Under the pieces are notes generated by a model. It was not told where the DNA came from, made no database searches, and saw nothing but the letters and a program-made list of their open reading frames with translations. A stretch of DNA of 64,000 nucleotides from the NCBI RefSeq assembly GCF_009909145.1, contig NZ_JAAAPJ010000003.1:62001-126000 (forward strand), written 5' to 3'. The stretch's first letter is position 1, and each line of letters opens with the position of its first letter. Positions 28,728 to 36,995 of this stretch are shown one piece after another. Position numbers and translations under genes: made by a program. This DNA is from Corallococcus silvisoli (lineage in GTDB: Bacteria > Myxococcota > Myxococcia > Myxococcales > Myxococcaceae).

Positions 28728-29627
28728 GTGAAGAAACCCATCCGTCCCCCTCCCCTCCGGCTTCTCGCGTTCGCCCTGCTGGGGGCGCTCGCGGTGGTGG
28801 CCGTCATCGCGTTGCGCAACGTCCGCACCGCGCGCGCCGTGATGCACCCCGTGCGCCAGTCGCTGAGGCCGCTCGACGCCGGGATGCTCGCGGAGCGCAC
28901 GGACGTGGCGCTGCGCACGCGCGATGGCTTGACGCTGCGCGGCTGGTACCTGCCTTCGCGCAACCGCGCGGCGGTGGCGGTGATGCACGGCTTCGCGGAG
29001 AACCGCACGCAGATGCTCTTCGAAGCGGACGTGCTCTCTCGCGCGGGCTACGGCGTGCTGCTCTTCGACTCGCGCGGCCACGGCGAGAGCGAGGGCGACC
29101 TGGTGACCTGGGGCGACCGCGAGCGCGAGGACCTGCGCGCGGCGGTGGATTTCCTCTCGCACCGCGACGACGTGGACCCCTCCCGGCTGGGCGTGCTGGG
29201 CTTCTCCATGGGCGGCACCACCGCGATGCTGGGGGCGCTGGACGACCCACGGCTCAAGGCGGTGGCCGCCGCGGGCGCGTACCCGTCGCTGGAGGCGGAC
29301 ACGCGCTACAGCTACGGCAAGTGGGGCCCGCTGAGCGTGCAGCCGGTGCTGTGGACCCTGCGCCTGTCCGGCGTGGACGTGGACGCGGTGGACCCCATGA
29401 AGCGCCTGTGTGATTTGAAGGGCCGGCCGCTGCTGTTGATCAACGGCGACGTGGATCCGTACGCGCCCGCGTTCCTCCAGGACGCACTGTTCCAGGCCGC
29501 GTGCGAACCCAAGTCGTACTGGGTGGTGCCCGGCGCGCACCACGGCGAGTACGCGAAGAAGGCCCCGGAGGCGTACGCGCACCACCTGCGCGACTTCTTC
29601 GACGCGGCGCTGCTCGGCGGCGCCTGA
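28728..29627 (+). CDS. Membrane-anchored alpha/beta hydrolase
   Basis: 299 residues. One N-terminal transmembrane helix (about residues 9-28) anchors an alpha/beta hydrolase domain outside the cytoplasm. Motifs: V-A-V-M-H-G-F near residue 83 (oxyanion region), F-D-S-R-G-H-G-E-S-E-G, the nucleophile elbow G-F-S-M-G-G near 162, an acidic residue in I-N-G-D-V-D, and the catalytic His in P-G-A-H-H-G-E. The start is GTG. Substrate unknown; similar proteins are called BAAT/dienelactone hydrolase-like or BEM46-like. Confidence 0.85.
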   Translation: MKKPIRPPPLRLLAFALLGALAVVAVIALRNVRTARAVMHPVRQSLRPLDAGMLAERTDVALRTRDGLTLRGWYLPSRNRAAVAVMHGFAENRTQMLFEADVLSRAGYGVLLFDSRGHGESEGDLVTWGDREREDLRAAVDFLSHRDDVDPSRLGVLGFSMGGTTAMLGALDDPRLKAVAAAGAYPSLEADTRYSYGKWGPLSVQPVLWTLRLSGVDVDAVDPMKRLCDLKGRPLLLINGDVDPYAPAFLQDALFQAACEPKSYWVVPGAHHGEYAKKAPEAYAHHLRDFFDAALLGGA

Positions 29628-29658
29628 CGGCCCCTGCGTCCGACCGCGTCAGGACGTG

Positions 29659-30429
29659 TCAGGACGCGCCCGACGGCTCCGGCGGTGCTTCGGGCGCGGC
29701 ACGCCATTCCGGCGGCGCGTCCAGCGCGGGCCGGCCCTCCAGCAGCTCGTGAGGACGGAAGCCGGCCTTGTAGCGCAAGGAGTCGCACGCCAGCACGCGG
29801 TAGCCCAGGTAGACGTATGGGATGCCCCGCTCGCGCGCCAGCTCCACCTGGAACAGGACGCTCGCCTTGCCCAGCGACAGCCGCGCGTAGGCGGGGTCGT
29901 AGAAGAAGTACACCGCGCTCCACGCGCGCGGCGTCTCGTCGCACAGGCCCAGGCCCACGAGCTTCGGGCCGGCCGGGTCGCTGTCGTCGTACCAGGCCAC
30001 CTCGCGCGCGGACGGGTGCGGGAAGGCGAACTGGAGCGAGTACTCCCGCGCGCCCAGCTCGGACGCATCCCAGTCGCGCGCCGTCTCCCGCTCCGCGTGC
30101 CACGCGCGGTACAGGGCCAGGCGCTCCTCGTCCACGCGCGGCGGCCCCACCTCCACGCGCAGGTGCGCGCACGCCGCGCGGGCCCGGCGCTGGCTGCGGT
30201 TGGGCGTGAAGCCCGCCACCGGCACGCGCAGCGACACGCACTCCTGGCACGCCGCGCACGCGGGCCGGAAGTACTGCGGCCCGAACCGCCTCCAGCCGCG
30301 CACGAGCAGGTGCTCGTACTCCTGGGCCGTCACGTCGCGCATCAACAGCGTCTCCAGGGACGCCTCCCGCTCCGGCAGGTAGCTGCACGGACGCGGGTTC
30401 TCGATTTCATGTGCCAGCAGGACGGCCAT
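29659..30429 (-). CDS. bpt: Leucyl/arginyl-tRNA--protein transferase (Bpt/Ate)
   Basis: 256 residues. It matches ATE_N plus ATE_C: P-R-P-C-S-Y-L-P-E-R-E-A near the N-terminus, Y-F-R-P-A-C-A-A-C-Q-E-C-V-S-L-R-V, R-S-Q-R-R, and in the C-terminal half Y-F-F-Y-D-P, S-L-G-K-A-S-V-L-F-Q-V-E and P-Y-V-Y-L-G-Y. In bacteria this enzyme usually adds leucine from Leu-tRNA to N-terminal Asp/Glu, marking proteins for ClpAP through ClpS. Length and start (AGGAAGGG about 7 bases ahead of ATG 30429) are normal. It is divergent from the small ORF at 30606. Confidence 0.9.
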   Translation of the reverse strand: MAVLLAHEIENPRPCSYLPEREASLETLLMRDVTAQEYEHLLVRGWRRFGPQYFRPACAACQECVSLRVPVAGFTPNRSQRRARAACAHLRVEVGPPRVDEERLALYRAWHAERETARDWDASELGAREYSLQFAFPHPSAREVAWYDDSDPAGPKLVGLGLCDETPRAWSAVYFFYDPAYARLSLGKASVLFQVELARERGIPYVYLGYRVLACDSLRYKAGFRPHELLEGRPALDAPPEWRAAPEAPPEPSGAS

Positions 30430-30543
30430 CGGTGTTCCCTTCCTGTCGGCCCCAGGGCTTCGCGTCAAGCCATGCCTGCCCGTCCGGCGACCCACCCTCC
30501 GTCGAAACCGACCCGGATGGCCGGGCCTGTTCGTATCCGAAGG

Positions 30544-30559
30544 TGGCACAACGACTGCA
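30544..30559 (+). promoter_or_regulatory. Sigma-54-type -24/-12 promoter candidate
   Basis: TGGCACAACGACTGCA matches the sigma-54 consensus (TGGCAC-N5-TTGCA) at all but one position, with correct GG-to-GC spacing. It points at the 56-residue ORF, whose ATG lies about 47 bases beyond the -12 GC. Myxobacteria use many sigma-54 activators, so this is plausible, but a single motif match in GC-rich DNA could be chance. Confidence 0.5.
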
Positions 30560-30605
30560 AGCCCTGGCTCGTCGCCGTAGCGCTTGCGCGAAGGGATGGA
30601 CGCCC

Positions 30606-30776
30606 ATGGCCCGCGAGGAGCTGCACCCCGGATGGCCGCTGATGGAACCCGAGGAGGCGGACGGCCCCCTCTACAGCGGCGCGTTCCTCGACGAGGACGG
30701 CCCGGCCCCCTGCTCCGCCGCAGGGGACGTGGCGGAGGAACCCCACACGTTCGACTTCGCCATCGCCAGCTTCTGA
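30606..30776 (+). CDS. Small acidic protein, 56 residues, unknown
   Basis: Not recognised. The chain begins M-A-R-E-E-L-H-P-G-W-P-L, is rich in Glu/Asp/Pro, holds a single Cys near residue 36, and ends H-T-F-D-F-A-I-A-S-F. About nine in ten third codon positions are G or C, as in the neighbouring genes, which argues that it is translated. GAAGGGA lies about 9 bases before the ATG. A sigma-54-like promoter precedes it. It could be a regulator, a structural peptide or a processed peptide precursor; nothing in the sequence decides among these. Confidence 0.45.
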   Translation: MAREELHPGWPLMEPEEADGPLYSGAFLDEDGPAPCSAAGDVAEEPHTFDFAIASF

Positions 30777-31005
30777 AGCACCGCGGGCGGCCGGCCACGG
30801 TGTGGCAAGTCTGTCGCGCCTGCCCTGTAAACCGTGCCGTTCTTGCAGTCGACGGAGCGCGTCCGCTTCCTCGAGCAGCGGGCGGGTGAAGCCGGACACA
30901 GGGGGGACCTGGGGCGGAATGCCCCCGTGGCGAAATGCCCCGGACACGGGGTGTCGCGGGCTGGCTTCTCAGTCGTGGGGCGCCACCGGTATAAGTCCGG
31001 GGCAT

Positions 31006-31866
31006 ATGTCCTCAATCGATGTCTCGGTGGTGATGCCGACGTACAAGCGCGAGAAGGAAGTGGTGGAGGCCATCCACTCCGCGCTGCGTCAGGAAGGCGT
31101 CCAGGTGGAGGTGCTGGTCCTGGACGACTCGGCCGAGGGCACGGCGCGCGACGCGGTGCAGGGCATGGGCGACGCGCGCGTGCGCTACTTCAAGCAGGAG
31201 GTGCCGTCGAAGGGCCGGCCCGCGCTGGTGCGCAACCACGGCGCCACGCTGGCCCGGGGCCGCTACCTGCACTTCCTGGACGACGACGACCTGCTGGCGG
31301 AGGGCGCGCTCAAGTCGATGGTCACGGCGCTGGACGCGCGGCCGGACGCGGGCGTGGCGGTGGGCTGGGTGGTGCCCTTCAGCGAGGACCCCGAGTGGCT
31401 GGAGGACAAGAGCACCTACTTCGAGCGGGTCGCGAAGGTGGGGGCCACCACGCCCAACAGCGCCTGGACGGTGGCGCACATCCTGTTCCTGGGCACGCTG
31501 TACGTGAACTCCGCGTGCATGGTGCGCCGCGAGTACTTCCAGCCGCTGGGCGGGTTCGATCCGAACATCCCCGTCTACGAGGACGTGGACTTCTACCTGC
31601 GCGGCATCCGCCGCTACGGCCACGTCTACGTCAACCGGCCCATCCTCAACTACCGCGTGGGCAAGCCGTCGCTGATGCACGACCTGGGCAAGAAGGGCGA
31701 GAAGGTGGAGAAGTCCGTGGCGGAGTCCAACGCCATCATCCACAACAAGTACCGGCGCGAACACGGTGAGCTGGAGTACCGCCTGCTCCAGCTGGCCACG
31801 CGCGCGCTGAAGGGCCGCTTCGGCCTGACGCGCTTCCTCCCCCTCAAGCTGCCTGACGCTTCCTGA
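31006..31866 (+). CDS. Glycosyltransferase family 2, paralogue of 27782-28591
   Basis: 286 residues, GT-A fold. Motifs: V-S-V-V-M-P-T-Y-K-R at the N-terminus, V-L-D-D-S-A-E-G-T, H-F-L-D-D-D-D near residue 90, V-N-S-A-C-M-V-R-R-E, and V-Y-E-D-V-D-F-Y-L-R-G near 200. Identity with the GT2 at 27782 is visible along the whole length, including P-S-L-M-H-D/N near the C-terminus, so they arose by duplication. It stands 14 bases upstream of a PLP-dependent decarboxylase gene in the same direction, a likely operon. Confidence 0.9.
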   Translation: MSSIDVSVVMPTYKREKEVVEAIHSALRQEGVQVEVLVLDDSAEGTARDAVQGMGDARVRYFKQEVPSKGRPALVRNHGATLARGRYLHFLDDDDLLAEGALKSMVTALDARPDAGVAVGWVVPFSEDPEWLEDKSTYFERVAKVGATTPNSAWTVAHILFLGTLYVNSACMVRREYFQPLGGFDPNIPVYEDVDFYLRGIRRYGHVYVNRPILNYRVGKPSLMHDLGKKGEKVEKSVAESNAIIHNKYRREHGELEYRLLQLATRALKGRFGLTRFLPLKLPDAS

Positions 31867-31880
31867 AAGGGCCCCACCCC

Positions 31881-33332
31881 GTGAGCCTGCGCCGTCGTCT
31901 CGTTGGAACCGCCAAGCGGCAGCTGAAGCAGACCCTGGGGCCCGTGGTGCAACGCGCGATGGCCCCCGCGCGCGCCTCCCTCCCCCCGGGGACGTGGGAG
32001 CTGGAGTCGCGCGCCGGCCAGGGGCTGTTCCTGGAGGGCGTGTCGCTGTCGAAGCTGGCGCGGGAGCACGGCTCGCCGCTGCACGTGGTGCACCTGGCCG
32101 CGCTGCACCGCAACGCGGACGCGTTCCAGGCGGTGCCCCCGGGGGCGGCCGGCGGCTGCGAGGTGTACTACTCGTACAAGACGAACCCCGTGCCGGGCGT
32201 GCTGTCCGCGCTGCACGCGCGGGGCGTGGGCGCGGAGGTGATCTCCGCCTACGAGCTGTGGCTCGCGCTCAAGCTGGGCGTGGCGCCGGAGCGCATCGTC
32301 TACAACGGCCCGGTGAAGTCGGACGCGTCCATCCGCGAGTCCATCACCCGGGGCATCGGCCTGCTGGCGGCCAACCACCGCGAGGAGCTGGACGTGTTCG
32401 CGCGCCACGCGGCGGAGCTGGGCAAGCGCCCCCGCGTCGCGGTGCGCGTGACGACCGCCTCCGGCTGGACGTCGCAGTTCGGCACGCCCATCGCGGGAGG
32501 ACAGGCGCTCGCGGCGTACCGCCAGGCGCTGGCGGCGGGGACGCTGGACGTCGTGGGCCTGCACGCGCACCGGGGTGAGCTCATCCGCACGGAGGCGGAG
32601 CTGGAGGCCTTCGTCGCCTCCGTGCTGGACTTCGCGGACGAGCTGCACCGGGAGCTGGGGCTGGACCTGGAGGTGCTGGACCTGGGCGGCAGCCTCTGCA
32701 CGCCGACGGTGGAGCACATCGAGCAGCGGGACTGGCGGCTCAACCTCACCTTCCAGCGCGACCTGCCCGCGCCGGACTTCGCGGCGGCGCTCTCCATCGA
32801 GCGGTACGTGGCCAAGGTGGTGGCCCAGGTGGAGTCGCACTACGCGAAGCAGGGCCGCAAGCGGCCGCGCATCTTCCTGGAGCCGGGCCGGGCGATGACG
32901 GGCAACACCCAGCTGCTGCTGGGCCGCGTGCACGCGATCAAGGAGGGCGGCGAGCGGATGTGGGCGGTGCTCGACATGGGCATCAACCACGCGGAGTGCG
33001 TGCGCAACGAATACCACCAGCTCTTCCACGTGGAGCGGCCGGACGCGCCGGCGCACCGGGCGTACACGGTGGTGGGCCCCATCTGCACCCCGGCCGACAC
33101 GCTGTACCACGCGGTGCGGCTGCCGGAGCTGAAGGTGGGTGACACGCTGGCCATCATGGACGCGGGCGCGTACTTCGTGCCCTTCGGCACCTCCTTCTCC
33201 TTTCCGCAACCGGCCATCGTGGGCCTGGAGGGCGGGCAGGTGCGCCTGCTGCGCCGGGCGGAGACGCACGAGGACCTGATCACCTTCGACGACCCGGGCT
33301 CCGCGGCCCCGCGCACGGCCGCCGCCGGCTAG
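31881..33332 (+). CDS. PLP-dependent decarboxylase, fold type III (LysA/ornithine decarboxylase-like)
   Basis: 483 residues. The alanine-racemase-fold barrel starts near residue 50, with the PLP lysine in Y-Y-S-Y-K-T-N-P near residue 98. H-A-H-R-G-E-L near 225 and L-D-L-G-G-S-L near 270 match the phosphate-binding region. The C-terminal beta domain shows E-P-G-R-A-M-T-G, G-P-I-C-T-P-A-D-T-L (the Cys-Asp/Thr active-site loop contributed across the dimer) and M-D-A-G-A-Y. It is a diaminopimelate, ornithine or acyl-carrier-bound amino-acid decarboxylase. The long basic N-terminal extension, the GT2 upstream and the facing ATP-grasp gene argue against housekeeping LysA. Starts with GTG; AAAGG lies upstream. 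Confidence 0.85.
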   Translation: MSLRRRLVGTAKRQLKQTLGPVVQRAMAPARASLPPGTWELESRAGQGLFLEGVSLSKLAREHGSPLHVVHLAALHRNADAFQAVPPGAAGGCEVYYSYKTNPVPGVLSALHARGVGAEVISAYELWLALKLGVAPERIVYNGPVKSDASIRESITRGIGLLAANHREELDVFARHAAELGKRPRVAVRVTTASGWTSQFGTPIAGGQALAAYRQALAAGTLDVVGLHAHRGELIRTEAELEAFVASVLDFADELHRELGLDLEVLDLGGSLCTPTVEHIEQRDWRLNLTFQRDLPAPDFAAALSIERYVAKVVAQVESHYAKQGRKRPRIFLEPGRAMTGNTQLLLGRVHAIKEGGERMWAVLDMGINHAECVRNEYHQLFHVERPDAPAHRAYTVVGPICTPADTLYHAVRLPELKVGDTLAIMDAGAYFVPFGTSFSFPQPAIVGLEGGQVRLLRRAETHEDLITFDDPGSAAPRTAAAG

Positions 33333-34652
33333 CTAGCGGTTGAGGACCATCATCCGCAGGAAGGCGCGGGGGTGGCGCGCGGCCCCGTAGGAGATGGTGG
33401 CCAGCTCCACCGCCGCGGGCATCATGTCGTCCCGGTCGATGAGCGGATCCACCGCCTTCGCCTTGTGGAGGTTGAACCACTCCCGCCACTGCCGGGCCTC
33501 GTGCGCCGGCAGCGCGCCGGACAGCCGCTGGAGGTTGAGCAGCATCTCCAGCGCGATGCGGTTGCAGAACACCGCGTCGTCATGCGCGGAGCAGGCCTCG
33601 CGCGCGTCCTCCACGGCGCGGGTGAGCGCGTCCCGGTCCCCCGTGGCGGCGTGGTACGCGAGCAGCGGCAGGGGCAGCCCCCGCGCGATGTCGAAGCCCA
33701 TCTGCCCGTAGAAGCGCGGGTTGAAGTCGATCAGGAGGTAGGAGTCCTTCGTCTGGATGAACTCCACCTCGAAGACGCCGTGGTAGCCCAGCCGCTTGCA
33801 CAGCCGGGTGAGGCCCGCGACGAGGTCCGGGCGCAGCGGCGCGGACTCGAAGCAGACGCCCACGCCCAGGCGGCGCGGACGCTGGAGGACCTTCATCGCG
33901 GCGCGGGCTTCGAACAGCTCACCGGATTCGTCCACGAAGCCGGAGAGGCTGTAGATGCCCTCCGCGGCCTCCGGGTGGAACTCCTGCACCATGGGGTTCA
34001 CCACGGCGGGGTCGAACTTCACGAGCATGGGCGCGTAGGTGTCTCGCGCGAACTCGCGGTACTCGCGCGCCAGGTCGTCCGGGGACGCCACCGGCTGGCC
34101 CTTGCGGTGGGTGGCGTGGAGGATCTGCGTCGTGGGCTTGAGCAGCACCGGGAAGTTCGCCTCGCGGCGCACCTGCTCCAGGTCCTCCTCGGACTGGGGG
34201 AACCAGGTGCGCGGCAGGTGCAGCCCCACCTCCGTGCCCACCTCGTAGAGGCGGCGCTTGTTGAGCAGGCCGTACACCGCGTCCACGCCCGGGTCGTAGA
34301 GGTGGAAGAGGTCCTCCAGCTTGGAGCGGTGCGCGGAGATGAGCCACGCCAGCTCGTCGCTCGTCGGGTAGAGCACGTGCTTGACGGGTTCGCGCAGGCC
34401 GAAGTCCACCAGCCACTGGAGGAAGGCCTCCGGCTGCGACTCCGGCGGACACTGCACCCGGCGACTGACGAAGCGTGAGTAGCTCGCGGGCCCCAAGCGG
34501 CCGGTGTCCGCCACCGTCACGTCCACCCCATGACGGCCCAGACACCGCGCCGCGGCCAGGGTGCCGTAGAAGTTGGCGGAGAACAGCAACGCGGGGGGAC
34601 GGGCCGCGATGACGGCCGCGGGGGCCTCATCGGAGTAAGCGGCCTCTTCCAT
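33333..34652 (-). CDS. ATP-grasp enzyme
   Basis: 439 residues from ATG 34652, which has GGAG 6 bases ahead. The N-terminal Rossmann-like part begins A-L-L-F-S-A-N-F-Y-G-T-L-A-A-A-R. The central ATP-grasp fold contains F-P-V-L-L-K-P-T-T near residue 155, Q-E-F-H-P-E-A near 210, and the metal/ATP-site E-V-E-F-I and L-I-D-F-N-P-R-F-Y-G-Q near 290-305. These enzymes join a carboxylate to an amine, thiol or other nucleophile through an acyl phosphate. A stretch upstream in the same frame (to 34829) encodes a signal-peptide-like sequence and is treated separately. The stop abuts that of the convergent decarboxylase inside a GCTAGCTAGC palindrome. Confidence 0.85.
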   Translation of the reverse strand: MEEAAYSDEAPAAVIAARPPALLFSANFYGTLAAARCLGRHGVDVTVADTGRLGPASYSRFVSRRVQCPPESQPEAFLQWLVDFGLREPVKHVLYPTSDELAWLISAHRSKLEDLFHLYDPGVDAVYGLLNKRRLYEVGTEVGLHLPRTWFPQSEEDLEQVRREANFPVLLKPTTQILHATHRKGQPVASPDDLAREYREFARDTYAPMLVKFDPAVVNPMVQEFHPEAAEGIYSLSGFVDESGELFEARAAMKVLQRPRRLGVGVCFESAPLRPDLVAGLTRLCKRLGYHGVFEVEFIQTKDSYLLIDFNPRFYGQMGFDIARGLPLPLLAYHAATGDRDALTRAVEDAREACSAHDDAVFCNRIALEMLLNLQRLSGALPAHEARQWREWFNLHKAKAVDPLIDRDDMMPAAVELATISYGAARHPRAFLRMMVLNR

Positions 34653-34954
34653 CTCATGCTCCAGGTTCGCGGGGTCGGCCTCGCGGCGGGGCCGCGCGGA
34701 AGGACGACGGGAATGGCGGTCGGGGCGCTGCGCGAGGCGGCCTCCCCCGAGATCAGGGGTGGACGGGCCGGCGACCGAGGTGCTGGCCATCAGCCCCGCG
34801 GCGAGAAGCGTCAGAAGGTGCCTGTTCATGTCGAGCCGTCTGAGTCCGGAGGGTCGGGACCCCACCGGAAACCCAATTCCCGGCAGGATACCTTTTCCCG
34901 CTGCGCTTGCGACGGTCTCCCCAGACGATTGCGCGCCCAGGGGCGGGGCTGACT
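34653..34954 (-). other. Upstream region of the ATP-grasp gene with in-frame signal-peptide-like ORF
   Basis: About 300 bases separate the methyltransferase stop from the preferred ATP-grasp start. From ATG 34829 the ATP-grasp frame is open and encodes M-N-R-H-L-L-T-L-L-A-A-G-L-M-A-S-T-S-V-A-G, a good Sec signal peptide, then an Arg/Pro-rich stretch that runs straight into the enzyme. GC at third positions (roughly 83 percent) is lower than in confirmed genes here, and no ribosome site is obvious. It may be a small exported protein fused by loss of a stop, an alternative start, or chance. Confidence 0.4.
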
Positions 34955-35773
34955 TCAGGGGGCGATCCCCCCGGGAGGCCGCCAGCACAGGCCGCCCCGG
35001 GGCAGCAGCCAGGCGTCGGGCGTGACACCCGGCGTCGTGCGCGCCAGCCGGAGGACGGATTCGGCGAACGCCTCCGGTGGCGCGGAATGGCCGGCGGCGC
35101 GCGCCGCCTTCCATGCCGCATCCCAGGCCTGGAAGAAGGCGTGGATCGGCTCGCCGGGGCGGACGCGGCGGCGCAGGTCCCGGGGCAGCCAGTCGCGAAG
35201 AAGCAGCGGCGCGAAGCCCCGGGAGAAGTCGGTGTGAAACAGCAGGCCCTCGCGCACGGGCGCGTCGTCCCCGGCCACCCGACGCAGCAGGTGGGCCACC
35301 AGCACCGCCCCCTCCGTGTCGGAGCTCCCCTCCACCAGCAGTCCCCCGGGCAGCAGCGCCCGCGCCATCGCGCGGTGGGCCTCTGGGATGCGCTCCTGCG
35401 GGCCCTGGCGCAGCAGGTTCATGGCGCGCACCAGCCGCGCGGGTTCATCCGGGGCCAGGGGCAGCGCGAAGCCGCCCTCGCGGAAGTGCGTGCGGGGAGC
35501 CGCGTGGGCGCGCGCGGCCGCGGCGGCGCGCTCGGGGTCCAGCTCCACGCCGACGACGGGCAGGCCCGGGTTGAGCGCGCGGAAGGCCACGGCGCTCTCC
35601 AGCGTGGTCCAGGGATGCTCGCCGAAGCCCACGTCCACGAAGGCGGCCCGGGCCCAGGCGTCGTCGTTCCGGGAGAGGAGCTCGGACTCGAAGTGGCACA
35701 GGTACGCATCCAGCGCGCGCAGGCGTCCGGGAGCCGTCCGTCCCCGCGTGCGGATGTCCAGGTCGGCGTCCAT
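34955..35773 (-). CDS. Class I SAM-dependent methyltransferase-like protein
   Basis: 272 residues from ATG 35773 (a start further upstream at 35839 is possible). The Rossmann-type segment A-A-F-V-D-V-G-F-G-E-H-P-W-T-T and the following V-V-G-V-E-L-D-P-E-R acidic strand near residues 45-75 resemble SAM-binding motif I and II. A-L-L-P-G-G-L-L-V-E-G lies where motif post-II is expected. The C-terminal 90 residues are Arg/Trp-rich. Substrate unknown. It is on the same strand as the ATP-grasp gene, which starts about 300 bases downstream. Confidence 0.65.
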   Translation of the reverse strand: MDADLDIRTRGRTAPGRLRALDAYLCHFESELLSRNDDAWARAAFVDVGFGEHPWTTLESAVAFRALNPGLPVVGVELDPERAAAAARAHAAPRTHFREGGFALPLAPDEPARLVRAMNLLRQGPQERIPEAHRAMARALLPGGLLVEGSSDTEGAVLVAHLLRRVAGDDAPVREGLLFHTDFSRGFAPLLLRDWLPRDLRRRVRPGEPIHAFFQAWDAAWKAARAAGHSAPPEAFAESVLRLARTTPGVTPDAWLLPRGGLCWRPPGGIAP

Positions 35774-35963
35774 CGCTCCGACATGGGGGAGCGGGGCCTG
35801 GAACGTCAAGGCCGGAAGCGGCATGACACGCTGGAGCAAGGGACCCTCGGCCTTTCACCGCCGGCCCCAGGGAGCAGGCGCCTGCCTTCACCCAGCACGG
35901 CCCCCCTGCTCCATCTCAGGTGATTTTCGTCGCGCTCGCGGTGCTCCTAGAATCTGGCTTTCC

Positions 35964-36995
35964 GTGAGCGCTCCGTCCGCCCGCTGCCCCCGCTGTAGCG
36001 CGCCCCGAACCACCGGGCCCGAGTGCCCGGCCTGCGGCGTCATCTACCTGCGCGCGGAGGCACGCGCGGCCGCCCAGCAGGCCGAGGCCCGCGACCGCGA
36101 GGCCCGCGACGCGGCCCTGCGCGAGGCGGAGGACCAACGGCTCGCGCTGCGCGAGGCGCTGGAGGCCCACGCGGTTCCCTCGTTCGTGCCGCCCCACGTG
36201 GAGGCGATGCCGGCGCCCGCGACGCCGGAGCTCCCCTTCGACGACCGCGACGGCGCCGAAGCGCGGTTCGAGGCGTGGCTGCGAGTGGGCGTCCTGCCCG
36301 CGGCGCTCGTCGTCGCCCTCCTCGCGGTCCGTTCGCCTGGCTTCCACGCGTTGCTGCGCATCTTCCTCACGATGCCGGTGCACGAGCTGGGGCACGCCGT
36401 CACGGCGTGGTTCTGCGGCTTCAGCGCCACGCCCACGCTCTGGGTGACGCACATGTCCGAGGACCGGTCGGTCTTCATGATCCTCGTGATGGCGGCCCTG
36501 TCCTGCGCGCTGGCGTGGCGGGGTTGGAAGCGCCGCCACTGGAGCTGGGTGGGCGTGGGCGGGGTGCTGCTCGGGTTCCAGGCGGTGTGCACGTTCGGGC
36601 TCACCCACGCCCAGGCCAAGGCCCTCACCTTCTTTGGCGGAGACGCGGGCCTGATGGTGCTGGGCACGCTGCTGATGGCGACGTTCTACGTGCCCGAGCG
36701 CCACTACCTGCGCCAGCAGGCGCTGCGCTGGGGCTTCGTCGTCATCGGCGCGGCGGCGTTCATGGACGGCTTCGAGCAGTGGTGGGGGGCACGCACCGAC
36801 GCGGACCGCATCCCCTTCGGCCGCATCGAGGGCGTGGGCCTGAGCGACCCGAGCACCCTGGTGGACCTCTACGGCTGGAACGTGAGCCGCGTCATCCACT
36901 GGAACGTGAACGTGGGCCTCGCCTGCCTCGCCGCCCTGGGCTCGCTCTACCTGGCCGCCCTCTGGCGCGCGCGCGACGTGCTGCGAGGCGGCTGA
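35964..36995 (+). CDS. Membrane HEXXH metalloprotease-like protein with N-terminal zinc ribbon
   Basis: 343 residues. Residues 1-30 form a C-P-R-C ... C-P-A-C zinc-ribbon-like pair, followed by a charged Ala/Arg/Glu helix (about 30-75). From about residue 110 there are some six transmembrane helices. The second holds M-P-V-H-E-L-G-H-A-V-T-A-W-F, the HEXXH zinc motif inside a membrane helix as in M50 site-2 proteases. The distal Asp motif of M50 (N-P-D-G type) is not obvious, so activity is uncertain. GTG at 35964 is the start. Its last 49 bases overlap the 3' end of the convergent MBL gene. Confidence 0.65.
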   Translation: MSAPSARCPRCSAPRTTGPECPACGVIYLRAEARAAAQQAEARDREARDAALREAEDQRLALREALEAHAVPSFVPPHVEAMPAPATPELPFDDRDGAEARFEAWLRVGVLPAALVVALLAVRSPGFHALLRIFLTMPVHELGHAVTAWFCGFSATPTLWVTHMSEDRSVFMILVMAALSCALAWRGWKRRHWSWVGVGGVLLGFQAVCTFGLTHAQAKALTFFGGDAGLMVLGTLLMATFYVPERHYLRQQALRWGFVVIGAAAFMDGFEQWWGARTDADRIPFGRIEGVGLSDPSTLVDLYGWNVSRVIHWNVNVGLACLAALGSLYLAALWRARDVLRGG

